From positions 5,099,501 to 5,163,500 of the forward strand of contig NZ_CP126980.1 of the NCBI RefSeq assembly GCF_030252345.1: a stretch of 64,000 bases of DNA, given 5' to 3'. The notes under the pieces are model-generated. The model did no database searches and had not been told where the DNA came from. It saw only the letters and a list, made by a program, of their open reading frames with translations. Of this stretch, positions 52,126-61,040 are shown piece after piece. Numbering within the stretch: the stretch's first letter is position 1; each line of letters begins with the position of its first letter. The position numbers were made by a program, and so were the translations under genes. The stretch is from Actinoplanes oblitus. Lineage in GTDB: Bacteria > Actinomycetota > Actinomycetes > Mycobacteriales > Micromonosporaceae.

Positions 52126-52140
52126 GATTTCCGGTACGCC
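52126..52140 (+). repeat. 3'-end motif copy 7
   Basis: Exact GATTTCCGGTACGCC behind the GNAT gene, in sense, and 41 nt ahead of the HAD gene. Confidence 0.6.
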
Positions 52141-52180
52141 ACGCGCCGGTCACGCGGGCCGTGCCGGGATACTTCTCGCC

Positions 52181-52846
52181 GTGACGATCAAGGCGCTGAT
52201 CTTCGACTTCGACGGTCTGCTGATGGACACCGAAAGCACGCTGCTGGAGAGCTGGCGCTGGGAGTGGCAGCGGCACGGCCTCGCACTCGACCCGGCCGGG
52301 TTCTTCGCCGACCACGGCGGCGACGCCAACGAGCCGCGGTACGCCGCGCTCGCCGCGGCGGTCGGGCCGGCATACGACCGGGCGTCCAGCCACGCGCTGC
52401 GGATGGCGTACCGGGCCGGCCTCAACGCGGCGCTGACCCCGGCACCGGGCGTGACCGAATGGCTGGACCGGGCCGCGGAGCTGGGACTACGGCTGGCGGT
52501 GGCGAGCAGTTCGCCGCTCACCCACGTGGGCGCGCTGCTGGATCAGGCGGGGCTACGCGCGCGGTTCGAGGTGCTGGCGACCGGCGAGGAGGTCACGGCG
52601 CACAAGCCGGACCCGGCCGTGTACGCGCTGGCGCTGGACCGGCTCGGGCTGCCGGCGCAGGAGGCCGTCGCCTTCGAGGACACCGCGCACGGGGTGATCG
52701 CGGCGCGGGCGGCCGGCCTGCGCTGCGTGGCGGTGCCCAACCCGCATGCCGACCGCAGTCGCTTCGGGATGGCCGATCTGTTGCTGCCCAGCGCCGCCGA
52801 GCTGTCCCTGGACGGGGTGCTGGCCACGCTCGACCCTCGCCGGTAG
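52181..52846 (+). CDS. HAD-family hydrolase (phosphoglucomutase/phosphatase-like)
   Basis: 221 aa. HAD motif I DFDGLLMDTES (Asp nucleophile ~9), cap domain, motif II ASSSPLTH, motif III Lys in HKPDPAVY and motif IV FEDTAHGV. GTG start. Subgroup IA with beta-phosphoglucomutase-like features; substrate cannot be told. Confidence 0.92.
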   Translation: MTIKALIFDFDGLLMDTESTLLESWRWEWQRHGLALDPAGFFADHGGDANEPRYAALAAAVGPAYDRASSHALRMAYRAGLNAALTPAPGVTEWLDRAAELGLRLAVASSSPLTHVGALLDQAGLRARFEVLATGEEVTAHKPDPAVYALALDRLGLPAQEAVAFEDTAHGVIAARAAGLRCVAVPNPHADRSRFGMADLLLPSAAELSLDGVLATLDPRR

Positions 52847-52948
52847 GCGGAGCGGGGACTCGTCGCCGCCGGATGGATCGGATCATGACGCGACACCGAG
52901 GACTCCCCGAGCAGCCATGGGACGAATCGCCCCTTGCCCGCGTCGGTG

Positions 52949-53572
52949 TCAGCACACGGTCTTTCGCACCGCTTCGGTCCAGGGTGAACCGTCGAACTCG
53001 GGTAAGGGGGTCACGGTTCTGCTCCCGTTGACCTCCAGGGTCACGTCGGCGCTGCCCGTCACCGCCGATCGGCAGGTCATCTCGCCGGCGATGGACAAGC
53101 TCACCGGTGAACCCTTCCGCAGGGTCACCCGGGTGGTGGCGGCGCCCGCGACATCGGTGAAACCCGGCTCGGGATCGAACGCGTCGCGCGGCAGGACAGC
53201 GACGGCGAGGTGCGTGAAGGCGGGGTTCTTCGCCTGTGGACCCGCTGCCACCCGGGGCTGGGAACCGTCCTGGTCCTGGAGCGCGTACGTCAGGAGGAAC
53301 CGTCGCCCGTCAGCGGACAGGGAGTAGGCCGTCTCGATCTGGACGTGCGTGCCGACCCGGATCGGCACCGGATCGGCCCGGGTCACCGGCGTGCCGGCCG
53401 GAGAGACGGACGGGCCGAAGGACGGCGAGCCGGCCAGGTCCGCCCGGTCCGGGCGCTGAGCGAGGTACGCCCCAACGACCGCGATCAGAACGGCACCGAC
53501 GACAGCGCCAGCCACAACTCTCGAACGCTTGCCCGTTGGCGGTCGTTCCGAGCCTTGTCCGAGAATGTCCAC
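52949..53572 (-). CDS. Membrane-anchored hypothetical protein
   Basis: About 207 aa with a short cytoplasmic N-terminus (GQGSERPPTGKRSR), one membrane helix (VVAGAVVGAVLIAVVGAYL, ~20-38) and an exported, Pro/Thr/Val-rich domain with two late Cys (GEMTCRSAV and the final VRKTVC). The GTG at 53572 is the best start, without a clear ribosome site; the frame is open for ~110 codons more upstream, including a stretch WRSRLWLTTGDNTWKVWSL that reads like protein, so a longer form cannot be excluded. Function unknown. Confidence 0.55.
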   Translation of the reverse strand: MDILGQGSERPPTGKRSRVVAGAVVGAVLIAVVGAYLAQRPDRADLAGSPSFGPSVSPAGTPVTRADPVPIRVGTHVQIETAYSLSADGRRFLLTYALQDQDGSQPRVAAGPQAKNPAFTHLAVAVLPRDAFDPEPGFTDVAGAATTRVTLRKGSPVSLSIAGEMTCRSAVTGSADVTLEVNGSRTVTPLPEFDGSPWTEAVRKTVC

Positions 53573-54030
53573 AGCTTGGCAAAATAGCAAGGCGCTGCCA
53601 GCCGCTCGGCAATCCGAAAGCGCCGGCCTGAACCGAAGCGACGATTTCAGTCCCGGCACGGTGCTGTTCCGCAGCGACCAAACCTTCCAGGTGTTGTCAC
53701 CCGTGGTCAGCCACAGCCGGCTTCTCCAGTCCGCCGGTCCGAGCGCGGCTGACGAGGGGTGCGAGACCACCGTGCAGGTGCCGGTCAAGGCGGCGCCGGG
53801 CGCGACGGCGAACGCCATCGTGACAGCGGCTTTCCTCGGCGCTGCGGCGGTGACCGCGACGACGGCGGTGGCGAAGGTCAGCCGGGTCAGGCGCGCCGGG
53901 CGGGCTCCAAGCTGTCACACGCGGTGAGGTCGCGGGTGCTGCGGCTGCGCCGCATACCCTCGTTGATCAACACGCCGGAACGCCCGTACAGATGATCTTG
54001 CGTGGCCGAGTTCGGCGGGCGGAAGCTGCC
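53573..54030. other. Gap of uncertain content
   Basis: No gene can be supported. A minus-strand open frame in line with the gene at 52949 contains a signal-like stretch (MAFAVAPGAALTGTCTVV) but has no ribosome site; it may be a damaged N-terminal part. Confidence 0.35.
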
Positions 54031-54804
54031 CTACCGGTCGATCCGGACCACCAGCGGGCGGTGATCGGACACCGGCGGGTGTGGTGTGCGCACCTGCACC
54101 ACCCGCCCCAGCGCCGCCGCCCCGCGCGGATCGACCAGCACATGATCCAGCTGGGTGCGCGGCGTCCCGCTGGGAAACGTCGCCGCCCGCGCCAGCGGCC
54201 GCCAGCCGCTGAACGCCCGGACCGGCGCCACCGGCATGTTCAGGTCGCCGAGCAGCACCCGGGGCGCCGGCAACGCCCGCATCGCCCGGACCGCGTGGCG
54301 CAGCTGGCGGACGTTCCAGCCCGGCACGAACGACAGGTGCGTGGTGCCGACACTGACGATGCCGTGCGGTGTCTCCAGGACCGCCGCCAGCAGCACCCGC
54401 GGCTCGTCCTTGAGCAGCAACAATCCCTCGTCCGGGGTGAGCACCGGCGACCGGATCGGCGCACCGGGCAGCTCGGTGATCTGCCACCGCTGCACCGGGA
54501 ACCGGCTGACCAGGGCGATCCCGTACTGCGGGTGGGCGGCGTCGGCCTCGGCGTGCCACGGCTGCCAGGTCTGCCCCGGCGTGCCGACGACGGCGGCGGC
54601 GAAGCGGTGCACGGGCGCGCCGAGGGCGTCGGCGGCCAGCGCGGTCAGGTCCAGGTGCCCGGAGCGCGGCTGGGCCCGGTCGACCTCCTGCAGGCCGAGC
54701 ACGTCCGCGTCGAGGTCGGTGACGGCGGCGCGGACCCGGTCGGCGTGGACCATGCCGTCGGACAGGGACCTGCCGTGCAGCAGGTTGAACGTGGCCAGAC
54801 GCAC
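54031..54804 (-). CDS. Endonuclease/exonuclease/phosphatase family protein
   Basis: 257 aa, complete EEP fold: RLATFNLLHG (Asn), LGLQEVDRAQ (metal Glu), VGTTHLSFVPG, RVLLGDLNMP (Asp/Asn), TQLDHVLVD and the terminal SDHRPLVVRI (catalytic Asp-His). Members cleave phosphodiesters in nucleic acids, lipids or nucleotides. No signal peptide. GTG start; divergent from the gene at 54866. Confidence 0.92.
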   Translation of the reverse strand: MRLATFNLLHGRSLSDGMVHADRVRAAVTDLDADVLGLQEVDRAQPRSGHLDLTALAADALGAPVHRFAAAVVGTPGQTWQPWHAEADAAHPQYGIALVSRFPVQRWQITELPGAPIRSPVLTPDEGLLLLKDEPRVLLAAVLETPHGIVSVGTTHLSFVPGWNVRQLRHAVRAMRALPAPRVLLGDLNMPVAPVRAFSGWRPLARAATFPSGTPRTQLDHVLVDPRGAAALGRVVQVRTPHPPVSDHRPLVVRIDR

Positions 54805-54865
54805 CCGCCGACCCTAACCGAGCCGTGCCGGCCGCGGGTTGACCGCATCCGGTACGAATCGAGGC

Positions 54866-55498
54866 ATGGACTGGGCGGTGATCGGCGCGATGGTGGGACT
54901 GGCGGCCCTGATCGTGCGGGGCGTGGTGGCGTTCGGCATGGCCGGCAAGGAGTTCGGCAAGTTACGGGCCTCCGGGCAGGGCGTGCGCCAGCTGCGCGCG
55001 CAGGCCCTGGCCCGCCGCTGGACCTGGGAGCCGGCCCGGTTGGCGCCCAGCTTCCCGGCCGGCCGCCTCGCCGAGCTGCCGCGACTGCGCCAGCGCGGCG
55101 CCGCCCACGGCCGGTTCCGGCAGCGCGAGGCGAGCGCGGCGGTGCTGTCCGCGGTGGTGGACTCCGGTTTCGAGTCCGAGCTGGGCTTCGACCACGGCAG
55201 CACCCTGCTGTCGCTGGTGGTCACCATGCGGGCACCGGAGCTCGCCGGCGACCTGCGCCTGGATCCCCGCCGCGGCGGCATCGGATACGAGTTGTCCGGC
55301 AGCCTGGCACCGCTCGTCGATGGCGCCGTGCTGGCCGCTCTCGACCAGGTGGGCCGGCCGGCGGTGGACCTCGCCGGCGGGCAGGCGATCTTCATCTATC
55401 CGAGCCTGCGCGACGCCGGCGAGCTGGATCGGCTCCTGGCCGCCGCGGACGACGTGCTCAGTGGCCTGTGTAACCTCCAGCGGGAGGAACGCCCCTGA
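54866..55498 (+). CDS. Membrane-anchored hypothetical protein, 210 aa
   Basis: One N-terminal membrane helix (WAVIGAMVGLAALIVRGVVAF split around residue 12), then a soluble domain: QALARRWTWEPARL, HGRFRQREASAAVLSAV, SLVVTMRAPELAGDLRL. No family recognised. First gene of a likely four-gene unit (this, a 30-aa peptide, TSUP, haem-degrading-like protein). Confidence 0.7.
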   Translation: MDWAVIGAMVGLAALIVRGVVAFGMAGKEFGKLRASGQGVRQLRAQALARRWTWEPARLAPSFPAGRLAELPRLRQRGAAHGRFRQREASAAVLSAVVDSGFESELGFDHGSTLLSLVVTMRAPELAGDLRLDPRRGGIGYELSGSLAPLVDGAVLAALDQVGRPAVDLAGGQAIFIYPSLRDAGELDRLLAAADDVLSGLCNLQREERP

Positions 55499-55513
55499 CC
55501 ACGAGGAGAGCCA

Positions 55514-55606
55514 TTGTTCACCAAGGCCCTCTGCTGCACGATGCTGATCTTCATCGTCGGCGCTAGCTTCGGTCTCTGGCTGCAGAAGGTGCGCGGCCGG
55601 AAATGA
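55514..55606 (+). CDS. 30-residue single-span membrane peptide
   Basis: TTG start at 55514 with GAGGAG 6 nt ahead; sequence begins MFTKALCCTMLIFIVGASFG and ends LWLQKVRGRK. It has two adjacent Cys, one membrane span and a basic tail (positive inside). Its stop overlaps the TSUP start (ATGA at 55603-55606), which argues that it is translated. Possibly a small subunit or regulator of the transporter. Confidence 0.6.
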   Translation: MFTKALCCTMLIFIVGASFGLWLQKVRGRK

Positions 55607-56364
55607 TCGTGACGCTCCTGGTGGCGGCCGCCGCGGCCGGCTGGGTCGACGCGGTCGTCGGTGGTGGCGGGCTCCTGCTGCTGCCGGCCCTGCTGGTCGC
55701 CGCCCCGCAACTACCGCTGCCCACTGCCCTCGGCACCAACAAGCTCGCGGCGATCTGCGGCACCAGCACCGCGGCGGTCACCTACGCCCGGCGTACCAAA
55801 ATCGATTGGGGTGTCGCCGGACCGTCAGCGGCCCTGGCGCTGCTCTGCGCCGGCTGCGGCGCCGCCCTGGCCGGCAGCATCCAGGCAAGCGTCTACCGGC
55901 CGATCGTGCTGGTCGTGCTGATCGCCGTGGCGATCTTCGTGACCGTGCGCCCGGCCATGGGCCTGGCCGAGCACATGGAGAAACGCACCCCGCTGCGCCG
56001 CGGCATCGCCGTCGCGGTCGCCGGTGGGCTGATCGCCGCCTACGACGGTCTGATCGGCCCGGGCACCGGCACGTTCCTGGTGCTGGCGTTCACCACCATC
56101 GTCGGCGCCGACTTCGTGCACGGCTCGGCGATGGCGAAACTGGTCAACACCGGCACCAACCTGGGCGCGCTGATCGTCTTCGCGGCGACCGGGCACGTGC
56201 ACTGGTGGCTCGGCGCCGGCATGGCGGTCTGCAACATCGCCGGCGCCGTCGTCGGCGCCCGGATGGCGCTGCGCAAGGGCTCGGGCTTCGTCCGGATCGT
56301 GCTGCTGATCGTGGTGCTCGCCCTGATCGTCAAGCTGGGCGTCGACCAGATGAGAATGACCTGA
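55603..56364 (+). CDS. TSUP-family transporter (TauE/SafE)
   Basis: 253 aa, about 8 membrane helices, with the family start WVDAVVGGGGLLLLPALL and the internal repeat AYDGLIGPGTGTFLVLAF. These carriers move sulfite, sulfonates, taurine or related organic anions. Coupled to the peptide upstream (ATGA) and to the gene downstream (TGATG). Confidence 0.92.
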   Translation: MIVTLLVAAAAAGWVDAVVGGGGLLLLPALLVAAPQLPLPTALGTNKLAAICGTSTAAVTYARRTKIDWGVAGPSAALALLCAGCGAALAGSIQASVYRPIVLVVLIAVAIFVTVRPAMGLAEHMEKRTPLRRGIAVAVAGGLIAAYDGLIGPGTGTFLVLAFTTIVGADFVHGSAMAKLVNTGTNLGALIVFAATGHVHWWLGAGMAVCNIAGAVVGARMALRKGSGFVRIVLLIVVLALIVKLGVDQMRMT

Positions 56365-56846
56365 TGAGCGACGAGTCGCAGCAACTGATCGCCGAACTCG
56401 AGGAGCAGGAGAGGCGCCTGGTCTTCCCCCGCTTCGACGAGGCCGACGCCTGGGCCCTGGGCTGCCTGCTGGTCAACCTGGCCACCGAGCGCAGCCTGCC
56501 GGTCGCGGTGGACATCCGCCGCGGCCAGCAGCAGCTGTTCCACGCCGGACTGCCCGGCTCCACCGCCGACAACGACACCTGGATCGAACGCAAGGTCCGG
56601 GTGGTGTACCGGTTCGCCCGGTCGTCCTTCCTGGTCGGCCGCGAGCTGGCGGCCAAGGGTCGCCGGCTGGACGAGGCGATGGGCGTCGACCCGATCCTGT
56701 TCGCCGCGCACGGCGGCGCCTTCCCGATCCGGGTGCCCGGCGCCGGGGTGATCGGCGTGGTGACCGTTTCCGGTCTGCCGCAGGCGGAGGACCACGCTCT
56801 CGTGGTCGAAGCCGTGGAGACGTTCCTGGGCGCCGACGACGACTAG
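56364..56846 (+). CDS. UPF0303/haem-degrading-domain protein
   Basis: 160 aa, GlcG/HbpS-like fold: DEADAWALGCLLVNLA, LPVAVDIRRGQQQLFHAGL, then GAFPIRVPGAGVIGVVTVSG near 120-140 and EDHALVVEAVETFL. The function of UPF0303 is not established; related folds bind haem or cobalamin. It shares one base with the TSUP stop, so it belongs to the same operon. Confidence 0.88.
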   Translation: MSDESQQLIAELEEQERRLVFPRFDEADAWALGCLLVNLATERSLPVAVDIRRGQQQLFHAGLPGSTADNDTWIERKVRVVYRFARSSFLVGRELAAKGRRLDEAMGVDPILFAAHGGAFPIRVPGAGVIGVVTVSGLPQAEDHALVVEAVETFLGADDD

Positions 56847-56903
56847 TCTGCCCACAGCAGATCCGTTTGGGGCCGGGCCGGTCGATCCGGCAGGCTCGGC
56901 CGC

Positions 56904-57869
56904 ATGCGGATTCTCATCCTGGGTGGCAGCGGTTTCGTCGGTCGTGTCCTCGCCGAGGAGGCGGTGGCGGCCGGTCACCGGGTGACGGTGTTCAACCGCG
57001 GCCGGCGAGATCCGGTGCCCGGCGTCACCACGCTGGTCGGCGACCGGCTGACCGATCCGGACTTCGGTTCCGGCACCTGGGACGCGGTGATCGACACCTG
57101 GTCCGCCGAGGCGTCCGCGGTGGGCACGGCCGCCGCCGCGCTCGCGGGCCGTGCCGGACATTTGACGTACGTCAGCAGCCGCTCGGTCTATCGCTGGCCG
57201 GGTACCGCCCGGATGACCGAGGACGCGCCCCTGGCCGACCTGGACGATCCCGGTTACGCCGGCGACAAGCTGCGCGGCGAGCGGGCGACGGCGGCGTTCG
57301 GCGGTCCGGTGCTGTTCGCCCGGGCCGGTCTGATCCTCGGCCCGCACGAGGACGTCGGCCGGCTCCCGTGGTGGCTGGACCGGCTGCGCCGCGGCGGCCC
57401 GACCCTGGCGCCAGGGCCCCGGGATCTGCCGCTGCAGTACATCGACGTCCGCGACCTGGCCCTGTTCATCCTCGCGGCCATCGGCACGACCGGCCCGGTC
57501 AACCTGGTCAGCCCGTCCGGCCACACCACCATGGGCGAGCTGCTCGACACCGCGGCCGAGGTGACCGGCGGGCGCGCGGAGCTGCGCTGGACCGACCCGG
57601 AGCCGATCCTGGCGGCCGGCGTGGCACCGTGGACCGACCTGCCGATCTGGCTGCCGCCGGGCGAGGGCCACGACTTCATGCACCGGGGGGACGTGAGCCG
57701 GGCGCTGGCGGCCGGGCTGCGGTGCCGCCCGGTCCGGGAGACGGTGCGGGACACCTGGGCGTGGTTGCGGTCGCTGCCGGGGGCCGCGCCGAAGCGCTCC
57801 GACCGGCCGGCCGTCGGCCTCGACCCGGCGACCGAGGCGAGGCTGCTCGCGAGCGCGGTGAGCCGCTGA
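56904..57869 (+). CDS. NAD-dependent epimerase/dehydratase family protein
   Basis: 321-aa extended SDR. Cofactor loop ILGGSGFVGRVLAEEA, then GHLTYVSSRSVYRWPG and YAGDKLRGERA (Tyr and Lys of the active site, though spaced as Y-A-G-D-K), and VNLVSPSGHTTMGELL. Similar to actinobacterial reductases with NAD-binding 4-type N-domains. Substrate unknown. Monocistronic. Confidence 0.88.
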   Translation: MRILILGGSGFVGRVLAEEAVAAGHRVTVFNRGRRDPVPGVTTLVGDRLTDPDFGSGTWDAVIDTWSAEASAVGTAAAALAGRAGHLTYVSSRSVYRWPGTARMTEDAPLADLDDPGYAGDKLRGERATAAFGGPVLFARAGLILGPHEDVGRLPWWLDRLRRGGPTLAPGPRDLPLQYIDVRDLALFILAAIGTTGPVNLVSPSGHTTMGELLDTAAEVTGGRAELRWTDPEPILAAGVAPWTDLPIWLPPGEGHDFMHRGDVSRALAAGLRCRPVRETVRDTWAWLRSLPGAAPKRSDRPAVGLDPATEARLLASAVSR

Positions 57870-57966
57870 CCGGCCGGATCACCCGGCCCCGGGGCGAGGC
57901 GGGGGCGGTGTGCCCGTTCGACCGTGACAACCTTCCTCGCCCGGCCCGGGACGGGTGGCAGTGCCG

Positions 57967-58518
57967 TCACGCCCGGGACGCCCGGTCGAGGGCCGACCGG
58001 GCGTCCGCCGCCACCGCCTGCGGGGAGCGTTCCGCGGCGTGCGGCGCGTCGATGAACACGTCGGTGACCACCCCACCGGCGACCCGGACCCGCACGTAGC
58101 GGCCGGGCCCGGTGATCTCGTCGGCGGCCGGGCGGGCCCGGCCCATCGCGGTCAGCTGCCGGTCCGCCCGGTCGAGGGCGTCACGGACCCACTCCAGCCA
58201 CCGCTCGTCGGTGACGTCCGGCGCGTCGTCGCGGCGCGCCGCCGGTGCCGGGGCGGCGTCGCCGACCAGCCGCGCCGCCATCCGTTTCAGCAGGGCCTGC
58301 CGGTACGCCCCGAGGATCGCCGCGGCCAGCGCGTCCACACCGGCGAACCGGCCGGCGATCTCGACGGCGGACACCCCGCCCTCGGCCGTCACCCGGACCC
58401 GGACCAGGCCGGCGTCGTCCGTCCCGACCTGCTCGGCGCCGGGCCGCAGGTCCGGTCCGAGCGCCGTGACCACGTCGTCGACCCGGATCCGCGGCAGCTT
58501 CGTGACGTTCTCGCGCAT
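57967..58518 (-). CDS. YbaB/EbfC-like DNA-binding family protein
   Basis: 183 aa. The segment VRVRVTAEGGVSAVEIAGRF followed by DALAAAILGAYRQAL (~40-80) is YbaB-like; a second, similar beta pair is near the end (YVRVRVAGGVVTDVFIDAPH). In actinobacteria such proteins often sit near secretion or surface genes; here it is alone between an epimerase and a flavoprotein. ATG at 58518. DNA binding is inferred from the family. Confidence 0.6.
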   Translation of the reverse strand: MRENVTKLPRIRVDDVVTALGPDLRPGAEQVGTDDAGLVRVRVTAEGGVSAVEIAGRFAGVDALAAAILGAYRQALLKRMAARLVGDAAPAPAARRDDAPDVTDERWLEWVRDALDRADRQLTAMGRARPAADEITGPGRYVRVRVAGGVVTDVFIDAPHAAERSPQAVAADARSALDRASRA

Positions 58519-58662
58519 GGCTTCGCCGTCCTCTCGGTTCACCCCTACTGAAACGCCGGCGGGGCGAACCCGGCTGACAGCGAGCCGACACCATGCGATC
58601 CGCGCGAATTCGACCGTCACCGATGAACCGGCGTGGCCTGCCAGGTGTGTGACCGGGGACGC

Positions 58663-60327
58663 TCAGAGGGATCGGGCGGCGTGCCGTCCCGCGTTGCGGC
58701 CGCTGAACAGGCACCCGCCGAGGAACGTGCCCTCCAGCGCGTTGTAGCCGTGCACCCCGCCCCCGCCGAACCCGGCGACCTCGCCGGCCGCGTAGAGCCC
58801 GGGCAGCACCTGGCCGTCCCGGCCGAGCACCCGCGAGTCCAGGTCGGTCTGGATGCCGCCGAGCGTCTTACGGGTCAGGATGTGCAGCTTCACGCCGATC
58901 AGCGGCCCGGCGGCCGGGTCCAGGATCCGGTGCGGCGCCGACGTACGCCCGATCCGGTCCCCGATGTACCGCCGCGAGTTGTAGATCCCCTGCACCTGCG
59001 CGTCCTTGGTGACCTTGTTCGCCAGCTGCCGGTCCCGCGCCTCGATCTGCCCGCGCACGTGCCCGGCGTCCAGCAGCGGCGTGTCGGTCAGCTTGTTCAT
59101 GCCGGCGACCAGCTCCTCGATGGTCGGGGCCACCACGAAGTCCGCCCCGTGCCGTTTGAACGCCTCCACCGGCCCGGGCGCGCCCTTGCCCATGATCCGG
59201 CCCTTGAGGAACGCCCCGCGGTCCTTCGCGGTGATGTCCGGGTTCTGTTCCGACCCGGACAGCGCGAACTCCTTCTCGATCATCTTCTGGGTGAGGACGA
59301 ACCACGAGTGGTCGTGCTCGGCCAGCTCCGGCGTGGTCCGCAGGTAGCGCAGCGTGCCGAGGGTGTCGTAGCTCGGGTAGTACGGCTGCGGCAGCCGCCG
59401 CCCGAGCGCGTCGAACCACATCGGCGACGGCGCGGACAGGATCCGGATGCCGTGCGCGGGCCAGATCGGGTTCCAGTTGCGGATGCCCTCGGTGTAGTGC
59501 CACATCCGGTCGCGGTTGACCAGGCGGGCCCCGGCGTCCTCGGCGATGCCCAGCATCCGCCCGTCCACGTAGGCCGGCACCCCGGTGATCATCGAGGTGG
59601 GTGCGGTGCCGAGCCGGGCCGGCCAGTACCGCCGGACGAGGTCGTGGTTGGCTCCGATGCCGCCGGTGGTCACGATCACGGCCTGGGCGCGTACCTCGAA
59701 GTCTCTGATCTCGTCGCGGTTGGACGACACACCGCGGGCCGCGTCGTCGTCGGCGAGGACCCGGCCGCGGACCCCGACCACCGCGCCGCCCTCGACGATC
59801 AGCTCGTCCACCCGGTGCCGGTGCCGGAACTCCAGCAGGCCCCGCTCGGCGGCCCGGTGCGCGGCGGCGGCGAACGGCTCGACCACGCCGGTGCCGGTGC
59901 CCCAGGTGATGTGGAAGCGCGGCACCGAGTTGCCGTGCCCGCCGGCGCGCAGGTCGCCGCGCTCGGCCCAGCCGGCGAACGGCAGCCAGGTCATCCCGAG
60001 CCCGGCCAGCCAGGACCGCTTCTCGCCGGCGGCGAACTCGACGTACGCCCGGGCCCACTTGACCGCCCACGCGTCCTCGTCGTCGAGCCGGTCGAAGCCG
60101 GCACTGCCGCGCCAGTCGCTCCAGGCCAGCTCGACGCTGTCGGCGATCCGGGCCCGCCGCTGCTCCGGGCTGTCGACGAAGAACAGCCCGCCGAACGACC
60201 AGAACGCCTGCCCGCCCAGGTTCGCCGCGTTCTCCTGGTCGATCAGGATCACCCGTTTCCCGGCGCTGGTGATCTCATGAGCGGCGGCCAGGCCGGCCAG
60301 CCCCGCGCCCACCACGATGACGTCCAC
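58663..60327 (-). CDS. FAD-binding dehydrogenase (KstD-like)
   Basis: 554-aa flavoprotein of the fumarate-reductase/3-ketosteroid-dehydrogenase superfamily. N-terminal FAD loop VIVVGAGLAGLAAAHEIT, acidic LIDQE, GGQAFWSFGGLF, VIVTTGGIGANHDLVRR, and the C-terminal LPGLYAAGEVAGFGGGGVHG. Subgroup members are annotated as FAD-binding dehydrogenases of unknown substrate. GTG at 60327 after GGGGAG. Divergent from the TetR gene at 60412, with two perfect operators in between. Confidence 0.93.
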   Translation of the reverse strand: MDVIVVGAGLAGLAAAHEITSAGKRVILIDQENAANLGGQAFWSFGGLFFVDSPEQRRARIADSVELAWSDWRGSAGFDRLDDEDAWAVKWARAYVEFAAGEKRSWLAGLGMTWLPFAGWAERGDLRAGGHGNSVPRFHITWGTGTGVVEPFAAAAHRAAERGLLEFRHRHRVDELIVEGGAVVGVRGRVLADDDAARGVSSNRDEIRDFEVRAQAVIVTTGGIGANHDLVRRYWPARLGTAPTSMITGVPAYVDGRMLGIAEDAGARLVNRDRMWHYTEGIRNWNPIWPAHGIRILSAPSPMWFDALGRRLPQPYYPSYDTLGTLRYLRTTPELAEHDHSWFVLTQKMIEKEFALSGSEQNPDITAKDRGAFLKGRIMGKGAPGPVEAFKRHGADFVVAPTIEELVAGMNKLTDTPLLDAGHVRGQIEARDRQLANKVTKDAQVQGIYNSRRYIGDRIGRTSAPHRILDPAAGPLIGVKLHILTRKTLGGIQTDLDSRVLGRDGQVLPGLYAAGEVAGFGGGGVHGYNALEGTFLGGCLFSGRNAGRHAARSL

Positions 60328-60357
60328 AGCAACTCCCCACGGTGATCCAGACCACTC

Positions 60358-60390
60358 CGATACACGAATGTATCGGATACACGAATGTAT
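60358..60390. promoter_or_regulatory. Tandem TetR operators
   Basis: Two perfect palindromes ATACA-CGAA-TGTAT at 60360-60373 and 60377-60390, centres 17 bp apart; the first extends to CGATACA/TGTATCG (60358-60375). They lie in the divergent gap between the flavoprotein and tetR genes and overlap a possible upstream ATG of tetR. Confidence 0.9.
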
Positions 60391-60411
60391 GGAAAGGCTA
60401 TGCTGAGCGCC

Positions 60412-60972
60412 ATGGTCACCCGCCGACGAGCCGAAACGCGCGGCCGGTTGCTCGACGCCGCCCTGCGAGTCTTCGCCGCCAAGGGCTGGGGCCAGGCCCG
60501 GATCGAGGAGATCTGCGACGCCGCCGGCTACACCCGCGGCGCCTTCTACTCCAACTTCGACAGCCTCGACGAGCTGTTCTTCGCCCTCTACGACGAGCGC
60601 GCCGACCTGATCGCCGCCCAGGTCACCGACGCCCTCGCGGATCCCGGCCCGGATCTGCACCAGGTCATCGCCCAGGTCGCCGACACCCTGCTGCTCGACC
60701 GCGACTGGCTGCTGATCAAGACGGACTTCCTGCTGCGCGCCGCGCGCCATCCCGAGGTCGCCGGCCGGCTCGCCGAGCACCGCGCCAGGCTGCGCACCGC
60801 CATCGAGCAGCGCCTGGCCACCATGACCCTGGACATCCCGGACGTGCCGGGCGCCGCCCGGGCGGTGATCGCCGCCTACGACGGGGTGACCGTCCAATTG
60901 CTGCTCGACGCCGACACCGACGCCGCCCGGGCCTGGCTGACCCAACTGCTGACCGCCCTGCTCGTGCGCTGA
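60412..60972 (+). CDS. TetR-family regulator
   Basis: 186 aa. HTH at ~8-55 (RRRAETRGRLLDAALRVFAA, ARIEEICDAAGYTRGAFYSN). C-terminal ligand domain with DWLLIKTDFLLRAARHPEV. The ATG at 60412 gives the usual MVTRRRAETR start; ATGs at 60400 and 60385 are possible, but 60385 is inside an operator. TATGCT at 60399-60404 could be a -10 for a leaderless message. Very likely represses itself and the divergent flavoprotein gene. Confidence 0.92.
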   Translation: MVTRRRAETRGRLLDAALRVFAAKGWGQARIEEICDAAGYTRGAFYSNFDSLDELFFALYDERADLIAAQVTDALADPGPDLHQVIAQVADTLLLDRDWLLIKTDFLLRAARHPEVAGRLAEHRARLRTAIEQRLATMTLDIPDVPGAARAVIAAYDGVTVQLLLDADTDAARAWLTQLLTALLVR

Positions 60973-61040
60973 CTGTGTCGTCGCTCGCCCCGCGACGCCC
61001 TGGAACAGACGCCCCGGGCGGACGACGCGACAATGGTGGG

